From: Prevotella sp.
GTDB lineage: Bacteria > Bacteroidota > Bacteroidia > Bacteroidales > Bacteroidaceae
Direction of reading: 5' to 3'
DNA: 64,000 nt
Assembly: GCA_017554105.1 (NCBI GenBank)
Contig: JAFZIY010000018.1
Coordinates: 24,204 to 88,203 of the forward strand
A model generated the notes under the pieces. The model saw only the letters and a program-made list of their open reading frames with translations. It was not told the DNA's origin and did not search any database. Positions 43,200 through 52,249 of this stretch are shown one piece after another (positions within the stretch are counted from its first letter, which is position 1; every line of letters starts with the position of its first letter). Position numbers and translations under genes: made by a program.

Positions 43200-44201
43200 A
43201 TTCCTTAAAAGTGTGCGGGCGAACTCTATTATGGTGTCCTTGCCTTTAAGAAAATCCTCGTCCTTGAGCGACACGTAATGGTCGGGCTCTATGCCGAACT
43301 CGGTCGATTGCTTGTTGCGGTCGTACATGGGACATGCCGAGAAGCGCACCGACCATCCGCAGGGCAGTTCCGACGAGAACGGCAGTCCTGCTCCTCCTCC
43401 TGTCTTATCGCCCACGATGGTGACGTTAGGACAGCACTTCATGTATTTCACGAACTCGTTGGCAGCACTGAATACCGTGCGGTTTGTAAGCACCACGACG
43501 GGCTTCTGCCAGCGCATCCCTGCCGAGGGTTTCAGCCGTTGTTCCTCCATCTTGGAGAAGTCGTCATGTCCGCGTCCTGTCTTATGCTGCATATATCCCA
43601 CCAGTATCTCCTCGTTAGTGAACCGTGCCGCCAGTTGCTCGGCATTGGTTAGATTGCCTCCGCTGTTGTTGCGTATGTCTATTATAAGTCCATTGCACGT
43701 CGCAAGGTTCGACAGGACAGCATCCAGATTCCCTTCGCCTATGCTGTTCGAGAATGAACTGTACCTCACGAATCCGATATTGTCATCGAGGGTAAGGTAC
43801 TCAAGACCCGATGCAATCTTGTATTTCGTGCCCATATATATGCGCATCAGCGAGTCGCTATAGTTCTGGGGGTAGTTCTCGTGCCACGACCAGTTGCGCC
43901 CTACGTCGAACGTGCTGTAGATGTTGACGTGTCCATCGCGCAGTTCTGACAGCATGTTTGCCATCACCTCGAACATCTGTTCCCTGTTCATCTTGTCGGA
44001 GAACTGCGGGGAATATTTCTGATATATGGCATCCCAGTCGAGCCCATATTCCGCTTTCTTGTACGAGAAGAAACAGTAGTGCTCGTCGAAGATGCGCCAC
44101 AGTGCCTCGAAGTTGCCCCGGGGGTTGTCGGAGTACTGCTCCTCGTCGACGCAGCAGCAGAACATTCCGAGTATTGCAATATATATAATGAAGCGTTTCA
44201 T
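43197..44201 (-). CDS. S41-family peptidase lipoprotein
   Basis: 334 residues with a lipoprotein-type N-terminus ending in a Cys cluster (ILGMFCCCVD). A helical N-terminal part contains LRDGHVNIYS. The C-terminal processing-protease core has GLIIDIRNNSGGN and the nucleophile region LTNRTVFSAANEF (Ser), followed by VTIVGDKTGGGAG. No clear PDZ domain is seen. Such lipoproteins degrade or process envelope proteins. It lies 4 nt after the DUF3316 gene. Its stop is the first triplet of a tandem repeat. Confidence 0.88.
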   Translation of the reverse strand: MKRFIIYIAILGMFCCCVDEEQYSDNPRGNFEALWRIFDEHYCFFSYKKAEYGLDWDAIYQKYSPQFSDKMNREQMFEVMANMLSELRDGHVNIYSTFDVGRNWSWHENYPQNYSDSLMRIYMGTKYKIASGLEYLTLDDNIGFVRYSSFSNSIGEGNLDAVLSNLATCNGLIIDIRNNSGGNLTNAEQLAARFTNEEILVGYMQHKTGRGHDDFSKMEEQRLKPSAGMRWQKPVVVLTNRTVFSAANEFVKYMKCCPNVTIVGDKTGGGAGLPFSSELPCGWSVRFSACPMYDRNKQSTEFGIEPDHYVSLKDEDFLKGKDTIIEFARTLLRN

Positions 44202-44205
44202 TGCC

Positions 44206-45066
44206 TTAATGGTTTACTATATGGAAGCGTCGGGTGATGCCGAAAACCACCAAATGAGAGTAGTTGTGATACTTTAATTCATTCACGTCAGACTGCTGAT
44301 AATCACCGAGATACCCCCAATGGATAGACATTTTCTTTAAGTGTAGTTGCAAGGTCAGCGCATGTCGCATCGACGGAGCATTGAAAGGGTGGGAGAGTAC
44401 CACGTTATGGTCGTAGTCGCCACGTGAGAATATCTCGTAATATGACTGTCCGTAGTGGGGCGTGAACATCACTCCGAGAAGCGGAACCTGCACTCTATAG
44501 TTAACCGAGAACCGTTTTCCGAAGGCCATGAAGTCGTAGGACGCGGCGGCTGAGGGAGCGATGTTGAGTCCAAGTCGCAGTTGTCCGGGGTTGTTCCCGT
44601 TGCGGGTGTTATAGAGGAAGCCTATCGCTGCCTCGCCCACGGCACCTGCCTTGAGGTGCAGACGGTTGCCGAGAAGGTCCCAATGGCGGTGTCTTCCTAT
44701 GGTGAGGGTGTAGAGTCCTGCTATGTTGTCGTTGTCGTCGCTGCGCGGAGAGGTGAACGAGAGGTATGCCTGATGGGTTATATCGGTGCTCCAGCGGCGG
44801 TAGTCGGCGGGTGTTATGACGGCATCGCATGATACGGGACTTGCGGTCTTGCGTTGCAGGGTGTTGTCTATGAATCGTATCTCGACACCGTTGTAATGCT
44901 CGGGTGATATGTAAGTGTCCAGAATCTCGGTTGCGCCTATACCGAGCATCGTGGTCTTCGTGATGTCGGTACGCTCCTCATTGCCGCTGCCCTGGGCGAA
45001 AGAGCATAGTGCCTGCATCGACGATGCAAGCACTATAATCATTGATATGATGCGGTTATTCTTCAT
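44206..45066 (-). CDS. DUF3316 family outer-membrane-type protein
   Basis: 286 residues with a signal peptide ending near residue 24 (SFAQ). Many amphipathic strands (LRLGLNIAPSAAASYDFMAFG, VNYRVQVPLLGVMFTP) and the C-terminal HLVVFGITRRFHIVNH suggest a beta-barrel. It matches DUF3316, found in Bacteroidetes, of unknown function. Its start lies 11 nt inside the end of the topoisomerase gene, so the two are translationally linked. Confidence 0.78.
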   Translation of the reverse strand: MKNNRIISMIIVLASSMQALCSFAQGSGNEERTDITKTTMLGIGATEILDTYISPEHYNGVEIRFIDNTLQRKTASPVSCDAVITPADYRRWSTDITHQAYLSFTSPRSDDNDNIAGLYTLTIGRHRHWDLLGNRLHLKAGAVGEAAIGFLYNTRNGNNPGQLRLGLNIAPSAAASYDFMAFGKRFSVNYRVQVPLLGVMFTPHYGQSYYEIFSRGDYDHNVVLSHPFNAPSMRHALTLQLHLKKMSIHWGYLGDYQQSDVNELKYHNYSHLVVFGITRRFHIVNH

Positions 45067-47800
45067 CTGGGAAAAGGCTTAGTTGTCCTGTGGCGTCCTC
45101 ACGAGGTCGTGCCTGGGGTGACGACTCCTCTGCCTGCTCCTCGATGTCAGCGCCTTCCTCAACGTCGTTTTCCTCGTTCTCGTCTTCCTCCTCATCGTTC
45201 TCAGGTTCAGGGAAACGAAGCGGTTCCAACTCCTCGACGCTCTCGATGGTCCATGTGCTGATGCGTTTGCCGTGAGCCTTGAATCCCTTTACGCCCACGA
45301 ACTCCTCTGCCTCAATCTCCATCGGGTCGCGGAAGGCATCGCCACCGCCGAAGGTCACCTTCACACGGGGATATACCTGGCATGTGAGCAGCACGGGCTT
45401 CGACTCGCTTTCGGTGCCCAGATAGTTCTGCTTGTTCTTCTTTGCGTCGAAGAGGAAGCGTTTCAGATAGAGGTAGTTGTTGTTGTCGGCATCGAAGAGT
45501 ACGGCTGTCCACACCTTGTTGGGGTCGAACTTCTCAATCACCTTGATGTTCGTCTCGTAGTGGTTGTTAAGGTCGAAGTTCGTGGTATAGAAGTCTCCGT
45601 TGTCGAGAACCACGAGTATCTGGTCGTCGTCGTTGAACTCTCCGAGATAGCGTCCGTGCTCATCGTAGTTCAGTCGCTGCACATCCTCGTCGAACCATAC
45701 CTTTCGTCCTCCGAGTGTTGAGTGTCCGTGACTCTTCAGGGTGATGCGCGTCACGGGAACCTTTGTGAGCAGACGTCCTGCCGCACCACGTCCCTTGATG
45801 CTTATCTCGCTGAAATCCTTGTCCATAAAGAGTTTCTTACGGAATGCGGAAGGCTGCAGAGCCACCTTTATAACCTCTGCCTCGCCGTTCGGATTGGCTG
45901 TGAAATAGACCACGCGACTGCCCGCCGTGCCCTTCGTGGTGTCGTATTCGCGCTCTCGGGTGACCGAGGGGATGGAGAATCTCTTTATGTAGTAGGCTCC
46001 TGCCTTGCCGTCGCGATACACCATATTATATACGGTACGGTTGTCACCGCGCTTGAATATGCCCACGTGGATTACGTTCTTGCCCACGAAAATCTTCTCG
46101 GCTACTCTCACCACCTTGAACTTTCCGTCGCGATAGAACAGTATCACGTCGTCGATGTCGGAGCAGTTGCACACGAACTCGTCCTTCTTCAGTCCGGTGC
46201 CGATGAATCCCTCGTTGCGGTTGATGTAGAGTTTCTCGTTTGCCTCTGCCACCTTTGCCGCCTCGATGGTGTCGAAGTTGCGTATCTCGGTGCGTCGTGG
46301 GAAGTCCTTTCCGTACTTGTCCTTGATGAAGGTGAACCAGTTGATGGTCACGTCGGTCATGTGTGCCAGGTCGTGGGCTATCTCCTTCAGTTCCGCCTTG
46401 ATGCGTGCCATCAGTTCGTCGGCCTTGTCCTTGCTGAACTTCAGTATGCGCTGCATCTTTATCTCGAGCAGTCTGATGATGTCGTCGCGCGTCACCTCGC
46501 GGATGAGTTTCGGCTTGAAAGGCTCCAACCGCTTGTCGATGTGTGCCACAACCTTGTCCATGTTCTCTGCCGTCTCGAAGCCCTTGTCCTTATAAATGCG
46601 CTCCTCTATGAATATCTTCTCGAGCGAGGCGAAGAACAACTGCTCCTCAAGTTCGCCGCGACGTATCTCAAGTTCCTTGCGCAGGAGTGCCATCGTGCGG
46701 TCTACAGAATGCTTCAGCACGTCGCTGACGGTGAGGAAGCACGGTTTGTTGTCCTCGATGACGCAGCAGTTGGGCGAAAGACTTATCTCGCAGTCGGTGA
46801 AGGCATAGAGCGCGTCGATGGTCTTGTCGCTCGACACTCCGGGTGCCAGATGCACCTGAATCTCCACCTCTGCTGCCGTCAGGTCTTCCACCTTACGAGC
46901 CTTTATCTTACCTCTCTCGATTGCTTTCACTATCGAGTCCTGCAGCGTCTCCGACGTCTTGGAGAACGGTATCTCGCGTATCACGAGCGTCTTCTGGTCG
47001 AGTTTTTCTATTTTAGCACGTACCTTCACTGAGCCTCCGCGCTGTCCGTCGTTGTATTTCGATACGTCGATGCTTCCGCTTGTGGGGAAGTCGGGATAGA
47101 GCGCGAAATCCTCACCGCGAAGATAACTTATCGCGGCATCGCACAGTTCGTTAAAGTTATGTGGTAGAATCTTTGAGGAGAGACCCACGGCGATGCCCTC
47201 CGCACCTTGTGCCAGCAGCAGCGGGAACTTCACGGGCAGGGTTATAGGCTCCTTGTTGCGCCCGTCGTAACTCATCTTCCACTCCGTAGTCTTGGGATTG
47301 AAGACTACATCGAGGGCGAATTTCGACAGACGTGCCTCGATGTAACGTGGTGCTGCGGCAGACGAGCCCGTGAGAATGTTGCCCCAGTTGCCCTGAGTGT
47401 CCACCAGCAGTTCCTTCTGTCCGAGTTGCACGAGGGCATCTCCGATGGAGGCATCTCCGTGAGGGTGGAACTGCATGGTGTGTCCCACGATGTTCGCCAC
47501 CTTGTTGTATCGCCCGTCGTCCATGCGTTTCATGGAGTGCAGGATGCGTCGCTGTACGGGTTTCAGTCCGTCTTCGATGTGCGGAACGGCACGCTCCAGG
47601 ATTACGTATGACGCGTAGTCGAGGAACCAGTTCTGGTACATTCCGCTCAGATGGTGCACGGCAGAAGCGTCGAAACGGCTCACGGGGCGGTAGTCGGAAT
47701 GTACTTCACTCACCGCTTCTTCGTTCTTTTCTTCTTCGGTTCCGTCTTCTACGTTAGGGTTCTCTTCGTTTTGGTTAATATCCTTTATATCGTCGTCCAT
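45056..47800 (-). CDS. parC: DNA topoisomerase IV subunit A
   Basis: 914 residues. Type IIA topoisomerase A subunits cleave both DNA strands through an active-site Tyr, here in SAAAPRYIEARLS (about residue 153). The winged-helix segment GLKPVQRRILHSM and HPHGDASIGDALV precede it. The N-terminal 45 residues and the C-terminal tail are unusually acidic. The C-terminal half lacks an obvious GyrA box, supporting ParC over GyrA in this phylum, but the two are similar and parE is not in the window. A -7 box lies upstream (47840-47847, minus strand). Confidence 0.92.
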   Translation of the reverse strand: MDDDIKDINQNEENPNVEDGTEEEKNEEAVSEVHSDYRPVSRFDASAVHHLSGMYQNWFLDYASYVILERAVPHIEDGLKPVQRRILHSMKRMDDGRYNKVANIVGHTMQFHPHGDASIGDALVQLGQKELLVDTQGNWGNILTGSSAAAPRYIEARLSKFALDVVFNPKTTEWKMSYDGRNKEPITLPVKFPLLLAQGAEGIAVGLSSKILPHNFNELCDAAISYLRGEDFALYPDFPTSGSIDVSKYNDGQRGGSVKVRAKIEKLDQKTLVIREIPFSKTSETLQDSIVKAIERGKIKARKVEDLTAAEVEIQVHLAPGVSSDKTIDALYAFTDCEISLSPNCCVIEDNKPCFLTVSDVLKHSVDRTMALLRKELEIRRGELEEQLFFASLEKIFIEERIYKDKGFETAENMDKVVAHIDKRLEPFKPKLIREVTRDDIIRLLEIKMQRILKFSKDKADELMARIKAELKEIAHDLAHMTDVTINWFTFIKDKYGKDFPRRTEIRNFDTIEAAKVAEANEKLYINRNEGFIGTGLKKDEFVCNCSDIDDVILFYRDGKFKVVRVAEKIFVGKNVIHVGIFKRGDNRTVYNMVYRDGKAGAYYIKRFSIPSVTREREYDTTKGTAGSRVVYFTANPNGEAEVIKVALQPSAFRKKLFMDKDFSEISIKGRGAAGRLLTKVPVTRITLKSHGHSTLGGRKVWFDEDVQRLNYDEHGRYLGEFNDDDQILVVLDNGDFYTTNFDLNNHYETNIKVIEKFDPNKVWTAVLFDADNNNYLYLKRFLFDAKKNKQNYLGTESESKPVLLTCQVYPRVKVTFGGGDAFRDPMEIEAEEFVGVKGFKAHGKRISTWTIESVEELEPLRFPEPENDEEEDENEENDVEEGADIEEQAEESSPQARPREDATGQLSLFPDEE

Positions 47801-47839
47801 GATTGATTAGTTGTTCTCAAATAGAAAATGTTGCGAGTG

Positions 47840-47847
47840 CAAATTTA
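47840..47847 (-). promoter_or_regulatory. -7 promoter element of the topoisomerase gene
   Basis: TAAATTTG on the minus strand followed by CACTCG, about 40 nt before the start codon. Confidence 0.5.
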
Positions 47848-47945
47848 ATAAAATTCTTCGAAACAAACGAAAGATTATGTTTTTTTGTATAAAACGGGCG
47901 TTCTGAGAGTGCACTTTTCATCGCTTAGAATGCAAACAATATAAA

Positions 47946-48024
47946 ATGGCATCCCCAAAGGCCATCTCTGACATTGCCAGAGGTCATCTCTGAGGGTGCC
48001 AGAAGCCATCTTTTGGAGTGCCAC
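47946..48024. repeat. Degenerate 22-bp tandem repeat
   Basis: About 3.5 units of (T/G)GCCAGAGGCCATCTCTGA-like sequence run up to the stop codon region of the lipoprotein gene. They do not resemble the other repeat families of the window. The rest of 47801-48031 holds no gene. Confidence 0.65.
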
Positions 48025-48031
48025 TAAACAC

Positions 48032-48628
48032 CTAATGCTTTATAAATGTGCGGAGATAGGAGTTTATCTCGCTGATGCCCTGACGGAAAGCTTCATATCT
48101 CTGCATGCGCTTCTTGTCCTTTACATGGAACGCCATTATCACGGCACCGGAGAAACTGGTGCCGTTCTTCAGTTTGAAGTAGCAATTCCACGGTCCTACG
48201 TCAGTCACAAACATGTCCGAGTCGGTGTATCTGCCTTGGTTCTCCTGCAGATTGTAGGCCTTCGCAATCTTGCTGATATGCATGAAAACCTCATCATCGA
48301 CGGCAATGGTGTCGCGCTTCACATAATCGTATCTGACGTAGAGCATGCCCCCCTTGTCGGTCTTCTTGAGTGACATTTCTCCGTCGCTGGTGTATATCTC
48401 GCCGTTCTCGTCTTGGTAATACCTCATTCCCGATGCATTGGTGTAGTCGTAACGCTCCACCATCTCCTCTGGTGATACCGTCACTTTGCTCAGGTCAATT
48501 TCGGTGTTTTCCTTGTTGTTGCCGTTGTTTTCACCATTACTGTTACCGTTGCCGTTTATGTTGGTGCATGATTTGCCTCCCGCGAGTGTTATTAACAGGC
48601 AGGCAATCGCCATTATAGTATTTTTCAT
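48032..48628 (-). CDS. Small secreted lipoprotein-like protein, paralogue of the next gene
   Basis: 198 residues. The signal sequence MKNTIMAIACLLITLAGGKSC is lipoprotein-like, followed by an Asn/Gly-rich linker (NGNGNSNGENNGNNKEN). The domain after residue 50 shares FVTDVGPWNCYFKLKNG and VKDKKRMQRYEAFRQG with the neighbouring protein, so the two are tandem duplicates. No known family is recognised. Confidence 0.65.
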   Translation of the reverse strand: MKNTIMAIACLLITLAGGKSCTNINGNGNSNGENNGNNKENTEIDLSKVTVSPEEMVERYDYTNASGMRYYQDENGEIYTSDGEMSLKKTDKGGMLYVRYDYVKRDTIAVDDEVFMHISKIAKAYNLQENQGRYTDSDMFVTDVGPWNCYFKLKNGTSFSGAVIMAFHVKDKKRMQRYEAFRQGISEINSYLRTFIKH

Positions 48629-48686
48629 ATCTTGTGGTTTTTAGTTACATAAGTGATTCTGCACGGGTGTTGTCGGAAAGTATAGC

Positions 48687-49271
48687 CTATTCCTCTTTAT
48701 TGTCAGGATCTAACGTCTTCAGGTATTCGAAAATGGCTATGGCACCACTACTGAATGTCGTGTATCTTTCCATTTTCTTTTCGTCCTTTACTAAGTAAGA
48801 GGCAGAAGGGGAGCAGTTGAATTTGAGACCGTTGTCAAGTTTTCCACTGCAATGCCAACCGCTTACATCGGTGAGAAATACTTCTGAGTCGTCGAAGGAA
48901 TCGCAGTTCTCAAGCATATTGTATCGTGTGATAAGTTCTCCAACACGGCTCATCACGCTGTCTTCCACAAAGATGGTGGTGGTCTTCCTGTCCCTGTTCA
49001 AGTCAAGTTTGTTGCCTTCGTCGGTCTTATTCAAGTAAACTTCGTCTATAGGAGCGGGCACGCTGTCATCAATTCTATAAGACATCATATTCTTTGATTT
49101 CCTATAGTTGAAACTGATGGCTTTCGGGGTGTCTGCCTTTTCTTTCTTGCAACAGCATTCCTTCTCGTTGCATTTCCCCGATTTCTTTTTCTTATCGCAA
49201 CATTTGTCCTGTGCGTAGCACATACTTGCCACAAACATTGTCATAAGTGTAATAAACAGTATTCTTTTCAT
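48687..49271 (-). CDS. Small secreted protein with Cys/Lys-rich segment, paralogue of its neighbour
   Basis: 194 residues. Signal peptide MKRILFITLMTMFVASMCYA is followed by a segment with eight Cys and many Lys (DKCCDKKKKSGKCNEKECCC, 22-42). The globular part shares FLTDVSGWHCSGKLDNG and VKDEKKMERYTTF with the downstream gene. The Cys/Lys segment might bind metals or be disordered; the paralogue has an Asn/Gly linker in that place. A -7 box lies at 49297-49304 (minus strand), so both genes are probably one transcript. Confidence 0.65.
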   Translation of the reverse strand: MKRILFITLMTMFVASMCYAQDKCCDKKKKSGKCNEKECCCKKEKADTPKAISFNYRKSKNMMSYRIDDSVPAPIDEVYLNKTDEGNKLDLNRDRKTTTIFVEDSVMSRVGELITRYNMLENCDSFDDSEVFLTDVSGWHCSGKLDNGLKFNCSPSASYLVKDEKKMERYTTFSSGAIAIFEYLKTLDPDNKEE

Positions 49272-49296
49272 ATCTTTTTTGTTTGGTTTTTCGCCA

Positions 49297-49304
49297 CAAA
49301 GATA
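49297..49304 (-). promoter_or_regulatory. -7 promoter element of the paired small secreted proteins
   Basis: TATCTTTG on the minus strand, 25 nt before the start codon at 49271. Confidence 0.55.
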
Positions 49305-49357
49305 TGAAATATTTATTAATTATCAAATATCAGTTGCCATTTTTAAATTATTATTTG

Positions 49358-49365
49358 TACCTTTG
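49358..49365 (+). promoter_or_regulatory. -7 promoter element of glyS
   Basis: TACCTTTG followed by CAG, 31 nt before the glyS start; GTTG about 21 nt upstream is a partial -33 match. Confidence 0.65.
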
Positions 49366-49396
49366 CAGGCAATTATTCGAATAAACCAATTTAATC

Positions 49397-50938
49397 ATGG
49401 CACAAGAAGACGTTTTTAAGAAGATTATCTCTCATTGCAAGGAATATGGTTTTGTGTTCCCCTCAAGTGAGATTTACGACGGCCTTGCCGCAGTTTACGA
49501 CTACGGACAGAATGGCGTCGAACTGAAGAATAATATCAAGCAATATTGGTGGAAGTCAATGGTGCTGCTGCACGACAACATCGTGGGCATCGACAGCGCC
49601 ATCTTCATGCACCCCACAATATGGAAAGCCAGCGGTCATGTTGACGCTTTCAACGACCCGCTCATCGATAACCGTGACTCCAAGAAGCGCTATCGTGCCG
49701 ATGTCCTCATTGAGGAGCAGATAGCAAAGTACGAGGAGAAGATTGACAAGGAGATTCAGAAGGCTGCCAAGCGATTCGGAGAGAGTTTCGACGAGCAGAA
49801 GTTCCGTGAGACCAATCCACGTGTGTTGGAGAACCAGCAGAAGCGTGACGCCCTGCACGAGCGTTACTCTGTGGCTATGAACGCTATGGACCTTGAGGCA
49901 CTCAAGCAGATAATCATCGACGAGCAGATTGTATGTCCTATCTCAGGAACAAAGAACTGGACCGACGTTCGTCAGTTCAACCTGATGTTCTCTACCGAGA
50001 TGGGTGCCTCTGCCGACAATGCCATGAAGGTATATCTGCGTCCGGAGACGGCACAGGGTATCTTCGTGAACTACCTGAATGTGCAGAAGACGGGCCGTAT
50101 GAAGATTCCTTTCGGTATCGCACAGATAGGTAAGGCGTTCCGTAACGAGATTGTGGCACGACAGTTTATCTTCCGTATGCGTGAGTTCGAGCAGATGGAG
50201 ATGCAGTTCTTCGTAAAGCCTGGTACCGAACTCGACTGGTTCCCGAAGTGGAAGGAGACACGTATGAAGTGGCATCAGGCACTGGGCTTCGGTGCTGAGA
50301 ACTACCGTTTCCATGACCACGAGAAACTGGCTCACTATGCAAATGCTGCAACTGACATCGAGTTTAAGATGCCGTTCGGTTTCAAGGAGGTTGAGGGTAT
50401 CCACTCTCGCACCAACTTCGACCTGTCGCAGCACGAGAAGTACTCAGGCAGGCAGATAAAGTACTTTGACCCGATAACCAACGAGAGCTATACTCCGTTT
50501 GTCATCGAGACCTCTATCGGAGTTGACCGTATGTTCCTCTCCATCATGTGTCACGCATATACCGAGGAGCAGTTGGAGAACGGAGAGTCACGCGTGGTAT
50601 TGAAGTTGCCTGCTGCTCTCGCTCCTATCAAGCTCGCTGTGCTGCCTCTCGTGAAGAAGGGCGGACTGCCAGAGAAGGCTCGTGAGATAATCGACTCGTT
50701 GAAGTTCCACTTCAACTGCACATACGACGAGAAGGACACCATAGGAAAGCGCTATCGTCGTCAAGATGCAATAGGTACTCCTTATTGTGTAACGGTTGAC
50801 TACGACACGCTGAACGACAACTGCGTGACTCTTCGTAACCGCGACACAATGGAGCAGGAGCGTGTGAGCATAGACCAACTGAATGCCCTCATCGAGGACA
50901 AGGTGAGCATCGCTTCACTACTCAAGAAGTTGCAATAA
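49397..50938 (+). CDS. glyS: Glycyl-tRNA synthetase (single-chain alpha2 type)
   Basis: 513 residues. Class II synthetase of the homodimeric type. Motif 2 region includes LRPETAQGIFVNYLNV and PFGIAQIGKAFRNEI, followed by RMREFEQMEMQFFV; motif 3 appears as IETSIGVDRMFLSIM, and the anticodon-binding domain follows (about 410-513). Length and order match the bacterial/eukaryotic-like single-subunit form. It has its own promoter and is followed 12 nt later by an FKBP gene. Confidence 0.97.
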   Translation: MAQEDVFKKIISHCKEYGFVFPSSEIYDGLAAVYDYGQNGVELKNNIKQYWWKSMVLLHDNIVGIDSAIFMHPTIWKASGHVDAFNDPLIDNRDSKKRYRADVLIEEQIAKYEEKIDKEIQKAAKRFGESFDEQKFRETNPRVLENQQKRDALHERYSVAMNAMDLEALKQIIIDEQIVCPISGTKNWTDVRQFNLMFSTEMGASADNAMKVYLRPETAQGIFVNYLNVQKTGRMKIPFGIAQIGKAFRNEIVARQFIFRMREFEQMEMQFFVKPGTELDWFPKWKETRMKWHQALGFGAENYRFHDHEKLAHYANAATDIEFKMPFGFKEVEGIHSRTNFDLSQHEKYSGRQIKYFDPITNESYTPFVIETSIGVDRMFLSIMCHAYTEEQLENGESRVVLKLPAALAPIKLAVLPLVKKGGLPEKAREIIDSLKFHFNCTYDEKDTIGKRYRRQDAIGTPYCVTVDYDTLNDNCVTLRNRDTMEQERVSIDQLNALIEDKVSIASLLKKLQ

Positions 50939-50950
50939 ACAGTATTGACA

Positions 50951-51538
50951 ATGAAAAAGGATATAACCATAGCAATGTTAGTCGCCCTCTTGTCTCTCTG
51001 CATGTTCTCATGTAGCGAGGACGATGGCGAAGGCAGTGAGTTCGACAACTGGAAAGAGCGCAACGAGACTTATTTCAATAACCTTTACAACAAGGCAAAG
51101 GGCTCCACTACAGGTACGTGGAGATCGTATAAGTCATACGCTCTCGAGGAGAGTGCGGCAACAAGTGCCCAAGACCATATCGTGGTCGAGGTGCTCAAGG
51201 AGGGCACGGGTACTGAGTCGCCGATATTCTCTGACGTTGTAAAGATTCACTATCGAGGCAACCTTATCCCGACTGCTTCCTTCCCATTGGGCTATCAGTT
51301 CGATTCTTCATGGTTCGGAGACTATAACCTCGACACTATGTCGCCTGTTAGTGGCAAGGTGTCTTCTTACCTCAAAGGGTTCTCAACCGCTCTTATGAAG
51401 ATGCATGCCGGTGACCGTTGGCGTGTTTATATTCCTGCTGCTCTTGGCTATGGGTCAACTTCACCCAGCACATCCATACCGGCATACAGTACGTTGGTGT
51501 TCGACATCACTCTCGTATCGTTCGAAAATGCGGAATAA
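50951..51538 (+). CDS. FKBP-type peptidyl-prolyl isomerase lipoprotein
   Basis: 195 residues from ATG 50951. A lipoprotein signal ends at Cys (SLCMFSCSED). The FKBP domain covers about 95-192 with VVKIHYRGNLI, F-x-S, GFSTALMKMHAGDRWRVYIPAALGYG and TLVFDITLVSF. It likely helps folding of envelope proteins. Co-directional with glyS and close to it; a terminator follows. Confidence 0.92.
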   Translation: MKKDITIAMLVALLSLCMFSCSEDDGEGSEFDNWKERNETYFNNLYNKAKGSTTGTWRSYKSYALEESAATSAQDHIVVEVLKEGTGTESPIFSDVVKIHYRGNLIPTASFPLGYQFDSSWFGDYNLDTMSPVSGKVSSYLKGFSTALMKMHAGDRWRVYIPAALGYGSTSPSTSIPAYSTLVFDITLVSFENAE

Positions 51539-51612
51539 GTAAGAGCATAAAAAATGGCATAAAATAGCAAAAAACGCGTTTGTGTTCGCACACAACATTG
51601 ATTTAGGTCAAT

Positions 51613-51650
51613 AAAAGTGGCAGTTTTTTATAATTCTGCCACTTTTTTAT
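51613..51650 (+). terminator. Terminator of the glyS-FKBP transcript
   Basis: An 11-bp perfect stem AAAAGTGGCAG/CTGCCACTTTT (51613-51623, 51636-51646) with T-run. Confidence 0.88.
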
Positions 51651-51689
51651 TGTGGCATGTGGAATCGTTTTTAACTTTGCAGTGCAATT

Positions 51690-51947
51690 CAGAATTAAAG
51701 GTATTAGTAAGGTAAAAAAGATTCAGGTTAGTTATAGATTAAGCATAGATTTAGGTTAGTGAAAAGGTAAAAAAAAGATTGTAAGGTCAATAGGTAGTAA
51801 GTTTTAAGGTAGAAGTAAAGATTGGATTAAGGATAACCTGATGCTGGGGGGAGGAGCCCCGCAGTTAAAGAAAAAGGTTAATATTAAGATATGACTGCAC
51901 CGTGAGGCGCAGTCTTTAATTTGAAAAGTAAAGAAAGGACATATATT
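51690..51947 (+). ncRNA. Possible non-coding RNA or long leader
   Basis: A purine-rich stretch with repeated AGGTTAGT/AAGGTAAAAAAG words contains no reading frame. It ends with a GGGG/CCCC-type hairpin (51845-51865) and a stem GACTGC/GCAGTC (51893-51898, 51909-51914) before the 27-codon frame. Terminators stand on both sides of the unit. Nature uncertain. Confidence 0.3.
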
Positions 51948-52031
51948 ATGAGTATTTCAACACTTTGTGCCGTGTTTATGCTTTTTGCAACAACCGGCTT
52001 TGTTATGGACAAAAAAGTGGCAAACCGATAA
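51948..52031 (+). CDS. Very small hydrophobic peptide ORF
   Basis: 27 codons beginning MSISTLCAVFMLFATTGFVM and ending in a basic tail, i.e. one membrane segment. It has a well-placed AAGGAC ribosome site, a structured leader and a terminator 45 nt downstream, so it sits in a unit of its own. It is not a recognised family. Conservation would decide. Confidence 0.4.
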   Translation: MSISTLCAVFMLFATTGFVMDKKVANR

Positions 52032-52076
52032 AGACTGATTTCTTTAAGGTTTAGGTTTTTTCAGGAACAATACAAC

Positions 52077-52116
52077 AACGAGCGACCTCTTATATTGGAG
52101 TCGCCCGTTATTTTTT
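52077..52116 (+). terminator. Terminator after the 27-codon ORF
   Basis: A 10-bp stem AACGAGCGAC/GTCGCCCGTT with one mismatch is followed by ATTTTTTG. Confidence 0.8.
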
Positions 52117-52199
52117 GTAGAAAACGAAGACATTACATACTTTACTATTGGCGATGGGGTTGTCAAAGGTGGCATTTTTCCTTTTTTAGCTTGTTTAAT

Positions 52200-52230
52200 T
52201 TTGTCAGTATAATGAAAAGTAGTAACTTCG
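52200..52230 (+). promoter_or_regulatory. Promoter of the MATE gene
   Basis: TTTG (52200-52203), 19-nt spacer, TAACTTCG (52223-52230; one mismatch to TAnnTTTG), 20 nt before the start codon. Confidence 0.6.
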
Positions 52231-52249
52231 CATCGCAAACCTAATACGG

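Noticed and set aside
45722-47032. 436-codon plus-strand frame opposite parC
   Set aside because: It is a codon-bias shadow of the topoisomerase gene, without ribosome site or recognisable domains.
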